A DNA stretch of 23,032 nt from SIAJ01 sp036266155. GTDB lineage: Bacteria; Planctomycetota; Planctomycetia; Gemmatales; Gemmataceae. The stretch covers positions 1-23,032 of the forward strand of contig DATANR010000447.1 of the NCBI GenBank assembly GCA_036266155.1, in the 5' to 3' direction. Made by a program: the position numbers and the translations under genes. Below, one piece after another: positions 7,057 through 13,607 of the stretch (positions are counted from its first letter, which is position 1; every line of letters starts with the position of its first letter). Under the pieces are notes generated by a model. It made no database searches. It was not told the origin of the DNA and worked only from the letters and a program-made list of their open reading frames with translations.

Positions 7057-7356
7057 ATGTGCGCCGTCTTGAACATCGTTCGTCACCATCGTGATCCGCG
7101 CGAGGACGGCTGGCTCGAGGGAGAGGCGAGCCCTGCCGGCAGCTTGCGCTGCATTCCTCGCGCGGACCACGACGGCGACGAACCGACCGACCGCGAAGAT
7201 TTTGTCGCCCGGCTGGCGACGGCTGCTTATCAGGTGGCCCTGCGCCACGGGATCACGGGGTCGTTCGCCAAGTTGCAGTTGGAACTGTGGCACGAAATAC
7301 GGGCGGTGTGTGATCGCGATGACTCCATGGAAGGGGCCGGCGCATGGCGGCGGTAA
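7057..7356 (+). CDS. Unrecognised small protein encoded inside the sulfate importer operon
   Basis: A 99-residue frame starting 2 nt after the sbp stop. An excellent GGGAGGA ribosome site (7043-7049) lies 7 nt upstream of its ATG, and its 3' end overlaps the cysT start by 13 nt, so it is translated within the operon. The sequence is hydrophilic and acidic: an N-terminal strand-like VLNIVRHHRDPRE, then GEASPAGSLRCIPRADHDGDE, then a predicted helical half (DFVARLATAAYQVALRHG, and FAKLQLELWHEIRAVC). There is no signal peptide or transmembrane helix, so it is probably cytoplasmic. Two Cys follow the start region (2 and 32) and one lies near the C-terminus. I do not recognise the family. Its position suggests an accessory or regulatory role in sulfate uptake, but this is inference from context only. 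Confidence 0.75.
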   Translation: MCAVLNIVRHHRDPREDGWLEGEASPAGSLRCIPRADHDGDEPTDREDFVARLATAAYQVALRHGITGSFAKLQLELWHEIRAVCDRDDSMEGAGAWRR

Positions 7357-8168
7357 ACCGACGCGTGTTGCCGGGCTTTTCCTTGAGCCTCGGCTACTCC
7401 GTCTTTTATTTGAGTGCGCTCGTCCTGATTCCGCTCGGGGCCTGCTTCCTGAAGGCGTCATCGCTGACTCTTTCGGAGTTCTGGGCCACCGTGTGGACGG
7501 ATCGGGCGCGAGCCGCTTACTGGCTGACGTTCAAGCTGGCCGGGATTGCAGCGACGATCAACGTCGCGATCGGCTTGATCGTGGCGTGGACGCTGGTGCG
7601 TTACGATTTCCCGCTCAAGCGGCTCGTGGACGCGCTCATCGACTTGCCGTTCGCGTTGCCCACGGCCGTTGCGGGCTTGGTGTTCGCGACCTTGTATGTC
7701 GAGAACGGCTGGCTCGGTCAGTTCCTGGTGCCGCTGGGAATTCAAGGTGCTTACTCGGAGTTGGGGATCGTTCTCGTGCTGATTTTCACGGGCTTCCCGT
7801 TCGTCGTGCGGACGGTGCAGCCGGTGCTCGAAGCGCTCGATGCCGAGACCGAGGAGGCAGCCCAGATCCTCGGCGCGAATCGCTGGCAGACCTTCACTCG
7901 CGTGATCCTGCCGACGCTGGTCCCCGCCGCGGTCACCGGCTTCGCTTTGGCCTTCGCGCGTGCAATCGGTGAATACGGCTCGGTGGTATTTATCTCGCGG
8001 AACTTGCCGTACGAGTCGGAGATCGCCCCGGTATTGATCGTCGCCCGCCTCGAAGAGTTCGCGTATCGTGAGGCGACGGCCATCGCGGTCGTGCTGCTGG
8101 TCGTGTCGTTCCTCTTGCTCGCCCTGATCAATCTCCTCGAACGGTGGAGCAAGCGCTATGCAGGCTAG
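7344..8168 (+). CDS. cysT: Sulfate ABC transporter permease CysT (CysU)
   Basis: One of two inner-membrane channel subunits of the sulfate/thiosulfate importer; 274 residues, normal for the family. It has about six hydrophobic segments, starting with SLGYSVFYLSALVLIPLGA and ending with AIAVVLLVVSFLLLALINLLERW. The family-typical LIDLPFALPTAVAGL motif precedes the ATPase-coupling EAA loop, EALDAETEEAAQILGANRW, in the second half. AFARAIGEYGSVVFIS is the conserved CysT segment after the loop. The ATG lies inside the end of the upstream small gene, with AAGGGG a short distance before it, and its own stop overlaps the cysW start by 11 nt. Confidence 0.94.
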   Translation: MAAVNRRVLPGFSLSLGYSVFYLSALVLIPLGACFLKASSLTLSEFWATVWTDRARAAYWLTFKLAGIAATINVAIGLIVAWTLVRYDFPLKRLVDALIDLPFALPTAVAGLVFATLYVENGWLGQFLVPLGIQGAYSELGIVLVLIFTGFPFVVRTVQPVLEALDAETEEAAQILGANRWQTFTRVILPTLVPAAVTGFALAFARAIGEYGSVVFISRNLPYESEIAPVLIVARLEEFAYREATAIAVVLLVVSFLLLALINLLERWSKRYAG

Positions 8169-9036
8169 CCCACCAATCGAAACGCCGTTCCGCCGGGCGC
8201 ATCAGGACCACTGGCTCGTCCGCGGCGGGCTGACGGTCATCACGCTCGGCATCATCGGCGTGCTGATCGTCGTGCCGGTCGTCAGCGTGTTCGCTCAAGC
8301 GCTGTCGAAGGGGCTCGGCACCTATGTACACAATTTGTTCGGCGATCCGGACACGCGGCATTCGATCTTGATGACCGCGACCGTGGCCCCGGTCGCGGTG
8401 GCGATGAACCTGGTCTTCGGCGTCGCAGCGGCTTGGTGCGTCGCCCGCTTCCAGTTCACGGGACGAACACTGCTGATCACGCTCATCGACTTGCCGTTCT
8501 CGGTGTCGCCGGTGGTGGCCGGGCTGGTCTTCGTGTTGCTGTTCGGCGCCCAAGGTTACTTCGGCCCGTGGCTCCGCGAGCATGGTTTTCAAGTAATTTT
8601 CGCCCCGCCTGGCCTTTTGCTGGCGACGGCGTTCGTGACCTTCCCATTCGTGGCCCGCGAGTTGATTCCGGTGCTCGAAGCGATCGGACCGGAAGAAGAA
8701 CTCGCGGCCCGGAGCCTCGGCGCCAGCGGCTGGCAAATGTTCTGGCGCGTGACGTTGCCGAACATCAAGTGGGGCGTGCTCTACGGCGTGATCCTGTGCA
8801 ACGCCCGTGCGATGGGCGAGTTCGGGGCCGTCTATGTCGTCTCCGGGCGCATCACCGGCCAGACGGACACTATGCCGTTGCGGGTGGAGAAGCTGAACCA
8901 GGAATACAACTCGCCCGCCTCCTTCGCGCTGGCGTCGGCATTGACGCTGCTCGCCCTGGTGACCCTGTTTGTGAAGGTGGGCATCGAGCGCCAGGCCCGT
9001 CCGCGGGTGGCGAAGCCGGAAGGAGTTGAGGCGTGA
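8158..9036 (+). CDS. cysW: Sulfate ABC transporter permease CysW
   Basis: Second membrane subunit of the importer, paralogous to CysT; 292 residues with about six membrane spans. Landmarks: LIDLPFSVSPVVAGLVFVLLFG in the middle, EAA loop EAIGPEEELAARSLGASGW, and the CysW-specific stretch NARAMGEFGAVYVVSGRI followed by TMPLRVEKLNQEYN. The C-terminus ends in a short basic cytoplasmic tail after the last helix. The start overlaps cysT by 11 nt, and the stop overlaps the cysA GTG start as GTGA (9033-9036), indicating translational coupling and fixed subunit stoichiometry. Confidence 0.94.
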   Translation: MQASPPIETPFRRAHQDHWLVRGGLTVITLGIIGVLIVVPVVSVFAQALSKGLGTYVHNLFGDPDTRHSILMTATVAPVAVAMNLVFGVAAAWCVARFQFTGRTLLITLIDLPFSVSPVVAGLVFVLLFGAQGYFGPWLREHGFQVIFAPPGLLLATAFVTFPFVARELIPVLEAIGPEEELAARSLGASGWQMFWRVTLPNIKWGVLYGVILCNARAMGEFGAVYVVSGRITGQTDTMPLRVEKLNQEYNSPASFALASALTLLALVTLFVKVGIERQARPRVAKPEGVEA

Positions 9037-10097
9037 GCATTCGCGTGCAAAACGTGTCGAAGCGGTTCAACGGCTTCAAGGCTCTGAGCGACGTCAGCCT
9101 CGACATCCCCGAAGGCGAGTTGCTCGCGCTGTTGGGCCCAAGTGGTTCCGGCAAGACGACGCTCTTGCGCATCATCGCCGGCCTGGAGTTTCCGGACGAA
9201 GGGACGATCGAGGCTCACGAGAACGACATTACCGAGCAGAACGCCCGTGACCGCAACGTCGGCTTCGTCTTTCAGCATTACGCGTTGTTCCGCCACATGA
9301 CGGTGTTCGAAAATGTGGCCTTCGGCCTGCGTGTTCGCGGTTGGAAGAACGACGCGGTTCGCGAGCGGGTGCTGGAATTGCTGGCTCTCGTGAAGCTGGA
9401 AAACCTCGAAGGCCGCTATCCGCCGCAGCTTTCGGGCGGTCAACGGCAGCGTGTCGCCCTGGCACGAGCTCTTGCCGCTCGCCCGAAGGTTTTGCTGCTT
9501 GATGAGCCGTTCGGCGCGCTCGATGCCCGCGTTCGGGCCGACCTGCGGCAATGGCTTCGCCGGCTCCACGACGAGGTGCCGGTGACGACGGTGTTCGTCA
9601 CGCACGACCAGGAAGAAGCCTTCGAAGTGGCCGATCGAGTGATCGTCATGAACGCCGGCCGGATCGAGCAAGAGGGGACGCCGACCGAGGTATTCGATCA
9701 TCCGGCCAACCCGTTCGTGATGGATTTCCTCGGCCAGGTGAACGTGTTTCACGGACGAGTCCACGACGGCAAGGCGATCGTGGGCGGCGTGGAACTCGAT
9801 TGTCACGGGCACGCGCCGGCCGATGCCGGCGCGACCCGTGTTTACATTCGCCCGCATGAAGTCGACATCGAGACCGACCCGAACGGCTCGGGCCGGCTGC
9901 CGGCGACCGTGATGCACGTGAACCCCGCGGGGGCCGTCACCCGCGTGCAGGTCAACGTGCCGGACATCGACATGGAGATGAGCATTGAGCTATCGAAGGA
10001 CCGTTCGGCAGTGTTGGGCTTGAAGAAGGGCGACGAGGTGTTCGTCGCTCCCCGACGGGTGCGTGTTTTCGAACAAGCACCCGAGTATTCGATTTGA
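9033..10097 (+). CDS. cysA: Sulfate/thiosulfate ABC transporter ATP-binding protein CysA
   Basis: Cytoplasmic ATPase that powers the CysTW channel; 354 residues. Walker A GPSGSGKT (35-42), Q-loop Gln81 in FVFQHYALF, ABC signature LSGGQ (133-137), Walker B LLLDEP (154-159), D-loop GALD and H-loop His191 in VTHDQEEAFEVADR. From about residue 235 (DFLGQVNVFHGRV) comes the C-terminal regulatory TOBE-like domain typical of CysA/MalK-type ATPases. The start is GTG at 9033, four-base overlap with cysW; this start gives the standard N-terminus (SIRVQNVSKRF). Last gene of the operon; a 22-bp hairpin begins 9 nt after the stop. Confidence 0.95.
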   Translation: MSIRVQNVSKRFNGFKALSDVSLDIPEGELLALLGPSGSGKTTLLRIIAGLEFPDEGTIEAHENDITEQNARDRNVGFVFQHYALFRHMTVFENVAFGLRVRGWKNDAVRERVLELLALVKLENLEGRYPPQLSGGQRQRVALARALAARPKVLLLDEPFGALDARVRADLRQWLRRLHDEVPVTTVFVTHDQEEAFEVADRVIVMNAGRIEQEGTPTEVFDHPANPFVMDFLGQVNVFHGRVHDGKAIVGGVELDCHGHAPADAGATRVYIRPHEVDIETDPNGSGRLPATVMHVNPAGAVTRVQVNVPDIDMEMSIELSKDRSAVLGLKKGDEVFVAPRRVRVFEQAPEYSI

Positions 10098-10105
10098 CGA
10101 ACGGA

Positions 10106-10160
10106 GTTGGAGTCCCGCCTTCAGGCGGAAACCCGTTTCGCCTGAAGGCGGGACTCCAAC
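10106..10160. repeat. Long perfect hairpin 1 (22-bp arms)
   Basis: Arms 10106-10127 and 10139-10160 are exact reverse complements, separated by an 11-nt loop (10128-10138). Each arm starts/ends with GTTGGAGTC / GACTCCAAC and contains the smaller near-palindrome CCGCCTTCAGGCGG. It lies 9 nt after the cysA stop and 77 nt before the pseudopilin start. No U-run follows, so it may be a REP/MITE-type palindrome as much as a terminator for the sulfate operon. Confidence 0.85.
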
Positions 10161-10236
10161 GAGACGACTGACTTGTGACTGATTGCTTTGCCTTCAAAAC
10201 AGGCCCCTCCAGGGGTCCACGAGAAAGGAACGTACC

Positions 10237-11157
10237 GTGATCCAGAACCTTCGACGCCGCGGCTTCACGTTGATTGAGCTGCTGGTCGTCATCGCGATTA
10301 TCGCGATCTTGATCGGCTTGCTGTTGCCGGCCGTGCAAAAGATCCGCGAGGCGGCCAATCGCATGAAGTGCTCGAACAACCTCAAGCAACTGGGGTTGGC
10401 GATGCACAATTACAACGACACGAACAACTATTTGCCAGGCAACCTGCGGCCGGCCGCGGCGGGCACCATCCGCGTCCGCTGGACGACCTACTTGCTGCCG
10501 TTCTTTGAGCAAGACAACATCTACAAGATCTACAACCAAAACGTGAATTGGTCGGACCTCAGCAACGCGCAGGCGGTGGTGATTCCGCTCAAGGTGATGC
10601 AGTGCCCGTCGTCGCTGTCGAATGGCAAGTTCGACGCGTCGCCGGACAACGGCTGGACGGATACTCGTTACGCGGTCGGCGACTACGCGGGCATCTACTA
10701 CGCGACGTACACGAACACGACGACCTTTGGCAATCCGGGCATCCTGTCGAAGACCGATCAGGTGCGGCTGACGGACGTGACTGACGGGCTGTCGAACACG
10801 ATCCACCTGACCGAGTCGGCTGCCAAGCCGGATCGTTACGTGCAGGGCAAGCTCGTGCAGGCCGCCTCGTCGTCCACCCGCATCAATGGCGGCGGCTGGT
10901 GCCGGCCAGCCAGCGACATCACGGCCCCGGAAGCAAACAGTGCGATCAACGTCACCAACGGCTTCCAAATCAGCGGCTACCCGGACGCGAAGTACAACAC
11001 CGACCCGACGGGCCAGATCTATTCGTTCCACTCCAGCGGGGTGAACGCGTTGTTCGGCGACGGTTCGGTCAAGTTCCTTCGATCGACCATTGACTGGACG
11101 ACGCTGCAAGCGCTCATCACCCGCAGCGGCGGCGAGGTGATCACGGGGAATTACTAA
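10237..11157 (+). CDS. DUF1559 pseudopilin-like protein with type IV pilin N-terminus
   Basis: Start taken at GTG 10237, with AAGGA (10225-10229) 7 nt upstream; the frame is open to 10183 but that extension has no signal. The 306-residue protein begins with the class III signal RRRGFTLIELLVVIAIIAIL, cleaved after Gly by prepilin peptidase in this family, followed by the ARMKC-like amphipathic segment LLPAVQKIREAANRMKCSNNLKQLGLAMHNY. The remainder is the DUF1559 domain: a WTTYLLPFFEQDNIY core, MQCPSS, a VTDGLSNTIHLTES motif, and C-terminal NALFGDGSVKFLRSTID. DUF1559 proteins are amplified in planctomycete genomes and are thought to form surface or secretion pseudopili; the exact role is unknown. 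No pilus assembly genes are nearby, and hairpins bracket the gene on both sides. Confidence 0.92.
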   Translation: MIQNLRRRGFTLIELLVVIAIIAILIGLLLPAVQKIREAANRMKCSNNLKQLGLAMHNYNDTNNYLPGNLRPAAAGTIRVRWTTYLLPFFEQDNIYKIYNQNVNWSDLSNAQAVVIPLKVMQCPSSLSNGKFDASPDNGWTDTRYAVGDYAGIYYATYTNTTTFGNPGILSKTDQVRLTDVTDGLSNTIHLTESAAKPDRYVQGKLVQAASSSTRINGGGWCRPASDITAPEANSAINVTNGFQISGYPDAKYNTDPTGQIYSFHSSGVNALFGDGSVKFLRSTIDWTTLQALITRSGGEVITGNY

Positions 11158-11169
11158 TGTGAGGTGCGC

Positions 11170-11236
11170 CTTCGTGGCATAACATTCCGATGTTGTGCGC
11201 TCGGTTAGCACAAGATCGGAATCTTATGCCACGAAG
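11170..11236. repeat. Long hairpin 2 (29-nt arms, two mismatches) between convergent genes
   Basis: Arms 11170-11198 and 11208-11236 pair at 27 of 29 positions around a 9-nt loop; mismatches are C/C at 11183/11223 and G/G at 11192/11214. It starts 13 nt after the pseudopilin stop and ends 2 nt from the stop of the TagJ-like gene on the other strand, so it fills the convergent gap and could end transcription from both sides. Confidence 0.85.
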
Positions 11237-11238
11237 AC

Positions 11239-12015
11239 CTAGCCCGGCCGCACTTCCACCTGCCGAAACTCCGCCAGCGTCAACTCTTCCTCGCCAAACA
11301 AAAACGTCCGGCCGCCGAGGGCGCGGGTGATGCCATGCTCCTCGACATAGTCGATGCCGGCCCCGGTACGGATACCCTCGTCTTCATGCTTGGCCGAACC
11401 GACGTAGAGGCCGGGGATAAAGACTTCGTGCTTGCTGCCGTCGACGAGCCAGAGCGTGGCGGGCTTGTAGAGGATGTCGCGGAGTTCCTCGCCGTCTTCG
11501 AGGCGGAGTTTGCGAATCTGGTTCATGTCGACCCAGCAATAGTTATTACCGTGGAGCACCTCTAGCGTCGGCCCGAGTAAGTCGTCGACGTCGCGCCAGC
11601 CATCAAACCCGCGACCGTCGATATGACCTTCAATCCAGGGCGCCATTTCTTCTGCTTCATCGAGTTCGAGGATCGCGTGCTCCTCATCGCCGGCTATTAA
11701 GGAAGTGAGAATGGCAATTCGTGGTGCTAGATGAGTGGACCCGTTCACTAAGAATTCCGGCAAGCACCCATTCTGTCGTGAATTGTCCCCCTTCAGAAGT
11801 GTCCGCCACTCCGCAATGTACTCCCGCACCTCCGCCGGCACATCGAAGATCGTGTCCAACTGCTGCCGCACCTGGTCGCGTTCGCCGTTCATCGCGAGCA
11901 GGTCGCACAGAAGCAGGCGTTCGCCGATGTCGTTGGGCGACGCGGCCACGACCCATTTCTGGGCGGCGATTGCTTCCGTAAGGCGCGCTTCGTGGAACAG
12001 CTCAATCGGCGACAT
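11239..12015 (-). CDS. TagJ/ImpE (SciE)-family type VI secretion accessory protein, orphan
   Basis: 258 residues. The N-terminal half (1-120) is helical and TPR-like (LFHEARLTEAIAAQKWVVAASPNDIGERLLLCDLLAMNGERDQV), as in ImpE. The C-terminal half carries the family pattern: IDGRGFDGWRDVDDLLGPTLE (132-152), NNYCWVDMNQIRKLRL (157-172), LRDILYKPATLWLVDG (178-193), FIPGLYVGSA (199-208) and the final GEEELTLAEFRQVEVRP. In type VI secretion, TagJ binds the TssB sheath subunit or the ClpV recycling system. No tss/tag genes are in this window, so it is a lone copy here. The start codon lacks a clear ribosome site; TATCAT 7 nt before the ATG could be a -10 box of a nearly leaderless transcript, which is speculative. 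Long hairpins lie at both ends. Confidence 0.82.
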   Translation of the reverse strand: MSPIELFHEARLTEAIAAQKWVVAASPNDIGERLLLCDLLAMNGERDQVRQQLDTIFDVPAEVREYIAEWRTLLKGDNSRQNGCLPEFLVNGSTHLAPRIAILTSLIAGDEEHAILELDEAEEMAPWIEGHIDGRGFDGWRDVDDLLGPTLEVLHGNNYCWVDMNQIRKLRLEDGEELRDILYKPATLWLVDGSKHEVFIPGLYVGSAKHEDEGIRTGAGIDYVEEHGITRALGGRTFLFGEEELTLAEFRQVEVRPG

Positions 12016-12044
12016 GAGCAGAATGATACGTATTTGCGATACAG

Positions 12045-12117
12045 TCCCCGTTTAGCCGCGACGCGGTAGCGGAGCGCGGGTGCCACGCTCCGCTACCGCG
12101 TCGCGGCTAAACGGGGA
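12045..12117. repeat. Long perfect hairpin 3 (32-bp arms) in a divergent promoter region
   Basis: Arms 12045-12076 and 12086-12117 are exact reverse complements with a 9-nt loop (12077-12085). Arms begin TCCCCGTTTAGCCGCG and end GGTAGCGGAGCG. It lies 30 nt upstream of the TagJ-like start and about 100 nt upstream of the DUF1501 start, between genes read away from each other, so it is not placed as a terminator for either neighbour. Such a perfect, long palindrome suggests a recently copied REP/MITE-like element. Confidence 0.88.
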
Positions 12118-12142
12118 TTTTGTGTTCGAATCGGCGTGGCGA

Positions 12143-12163
12143 TATACCGAGTTGTCCGGTATA
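12143..12163. promoter_or_regulatory. Inverted repeat overlapping a possible -10 box upstream of the DUF1501 gene
   Basis: TATACCG (12143-12149) and CGGTATA (12157-12163) are perfect 7-bp arms around a 7-nt spacer. The right arm runs into TATAGT (12160-12165), a good -10 hexamer match 55 nt before the DUF1501 start at 12221; the -35 region is not obvious. The arrangement would suit an operator that blocks the promoter. Confidence 0.45.
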
Positions 12164-12220
12164 GTTTCCGTACCCACCTGCCGGTGCGATTTCTCTCCAT
12201 ACCGGCTTCGGAACCGATTC

Positions 12221-13546
12221 ATGCTCACCTTCCTTGGCTCCCGCGGCCGATTCTGCGATCGCGTTTCCCGGCGGTCCTTCCTCCAGGTCGGCGGCTGGGC
12301 GATGGGCGGTCTGACTCTGGGCGGGCTCATGCGCGCTGAAGCGTCGTCGGGCAAGCAGTCACATAAGTCGGTGATCGTTGTTTACCTCTCGGGCGGGCTG
12401 GCTCATCAGGACACGTTCGATCTGAAGCCGAACGCCCCAAGCGAAGTCCGCGGCGAGTTCAATCCGATTCCGTCGTCGGTGCCGGGCCTGCAGGTCGGCG
12501 AGTTGTTGCCGAAGCTGGCCCGGTGTATGGATAAGGTGGCGTTGATCCGTTCGATCGTCGGCCTCGCGGACGAGCATTCGAGCTGGCAAAACATGTGCGG
12601 CGTGGGCATGGACAAGTCGAAGCGCGAAATGGTCCCGCACTTCGGCAGCGTTGTCGCTCGGCTGCAAGGGGCCGTTGATCCGCTCGTGCCGCCGTTCGTC
12701 GACCTGTTTCCGACGATGCAGCACAAGCCGTACAACTCGCCGCACGTTGGCCGACTCGGTCGGGCGGCCGCGGCCGTCAAGGTCGATGGCGACGAAGTCG
12801 CGGTGATGAAGAACCTGGCCGTCTCCGCCGATCGGCTCGACGACCGCAAGGGCCTGCTTGATACGATGGACGCCTTCCGCCGCAATGCCGACGGCTCGAC
12901 CCGCAACGGGGTCGACACCTTCCACGGCAAAGCGTTCGACGTGCTGACGTCGAGCAAGCTGGTCGAAGCACTCGATGTGACCAAGGAGCCGGTGTCGGTT
13001 CGCGATCGCTATGGCCGTGGTTCGACGAAGCATTTGGGCGATGGCGCTCCGATGTGGAACGATCAACTGCTCATGGCCCGGCGACTCGTCGAAGCCGGCG
13101 CTCGCGTGGTGACGGTCGCCTACGGCTTCTGGGACACGCACGGCGGCAACTTCCGGCACTTGAAGCAGCATCTGCCGCTGTTCGATCAAGGCATCTCGGC
13201 CCTCATCGAAGACGTGTACGCCCGCGGCCTCGACAAAGATTGCACGGTGCTCGTCTGGGGCGAATTCGGCCGCACGCCAAAGATCAACAAGGACGCCGGC
13301 CGTGACCACTGGGCTCGCGTGAACGGCGCCTTGCTCGCCGGCGGCGGCATGAAGGTCGGCCAGGTGATTGGCTCAACTGACTCGATCGCCGGCACCGCGA
13401 AGGACGACCCGATCCCGTATCCGAACGTGCTGGCGACGGTGTACCACAACCTCGGCATCAACCCGCACCGCATGGTTTACGATGTCTCTGATCGGCCGAG
13501 CCCGATCCTGCCGAGTTCGACGCAGGTGATTGGGAAGTTGGTGTAG
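12221..13546 (+). CDS. Tat-exported DUF1501 protein
   Basis: Start at ATG 12221 gives the standard family N-terminus MLTFLGSRGRFCDRVSRRSFLQVGG; the open frame from 12080 runs through hairpin 3 and is not credible. The SRRSFL motif plus a Gly/Leu-rich stretch (WAMGGLTLGGL) is a twin-arginine signal. The 441-residue protein then follows DUF1501, an alkaline-phosphatase/sulfatase-superfamily relative with no established substrate: VVYLSGGLAHQDTFDLKP, LPKLARCMDKVALIRSI, a mid-protein NSPHVGRLG, LLMARRLVEAGARVVTVAYG-type segment with WDTHGGN, VLVWGEFGRTPKINKDAGRDHW, and LATVYHNLGINP at the end. The expected metal-site residues WDTH and GEFGRTP are present. It stands alone here, ending at a terminator hairpin shared with the convergent operon. 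Confidence 0.9.
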   Translation: MLTFLGSRGRFCDRVSRRSFLQVGGWAMGGLTLGGLMRAEASSGKQSHKSVIVVYLSGGLAHQDTFDLKPNAPSEVRGEFNPIPSSVPGLQVGELLPKLARCMDKVALIRSIVGLADEHSSWQNMCGVGMDKSKREMVPHFGSVVARLQGAVDPLVPPFVDLFPTMQHKPYNSPHVGRLGRAAAAVKVDGDEVAVMKNLAVSADRLDDRKGLLDTMDAFRRNADGSTRNGVDTFHGKAFDVLTSSKLVEALDVTKEPVSVRDRYGRGSTKHLGDGAPMWNDQLLMARRLVEAGARVVTVAYGFWDTHGGNFRHLKQHLPLFDQGISALIEDVYARGLDKDCTVLVWGEFGRTPKINKDAGRDHWARVNGALLAGGGMKVGQVIGSTDSIAGTAKDDPIPYPNVLATVYHNLGINPHRMVYDVSDRPSPILPSSTQVIGKLV

Positions 13547-13547
13547 C

Positions 13548-13572
13548 AGCCCTTTCACTCCACGAGAGGGCT
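13548..13572. terminator. Hairpin between convergent genes
   Basis: Arms 13548-13556 (AGCCCTTTC) and 13564-13572 (GAGAGGGCT) form a 9-bp stem with one T/G wobble and a 7-nt loop. It begins 2 nt after the DUF1501 stop. ACAAAAG follows on the + strand and no strong U-run is seen, so it is a likely but not ideal bidirectional terminator. Confidence 0.55.
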
Positions 13573-13607
13573 ACAAAAGCACAGCGATTTTCCACCAGTT
13601 CACTGCA

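Noticed and set aside
7091..7972. 293-codon + strand frame overlapping the small sulfate-operon gene and cysT
   Set aside because: Arg/Ala/Gly-rich out-of-frame product; cysT and the 99-residue gene explain the region with better starts.
8832..9917. 361-codon - strand open frame antisense to cysW/cysA
   Set aside because: No recognisable motif; the + strand genes have complete Walker and permease motifs over the same bases.
10106..10160. Hairpin 1 as a standard intrinsic terminator
   Set aside because: There is no U-run on either strand, and the 22-bp perfect stem is longer than needed; kept as a repeat with possible terminator effect.
9952..11211. 419-codon - strand open frame across cysA end, hairpin 1 and the pseudopilin gene
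   Set aside because: It is Arg/Val/Asp-rich without domains, crosses a gene boundary and a hairpin, and is typical antisense shadow in GC-rich DNA.
10106..12117. CRISPR array
   Set aside because: The repeats are three unrelated single inverted repeats, not direct repeats with spacers, and no cas gene is present.
12080..12220. N-terminal extension of the DUF1501 gene through hairpin 3
   Set aside because: The extension would be encoded partly by the palindrome; the family N-terminus with its Tat signal begins at 12221.
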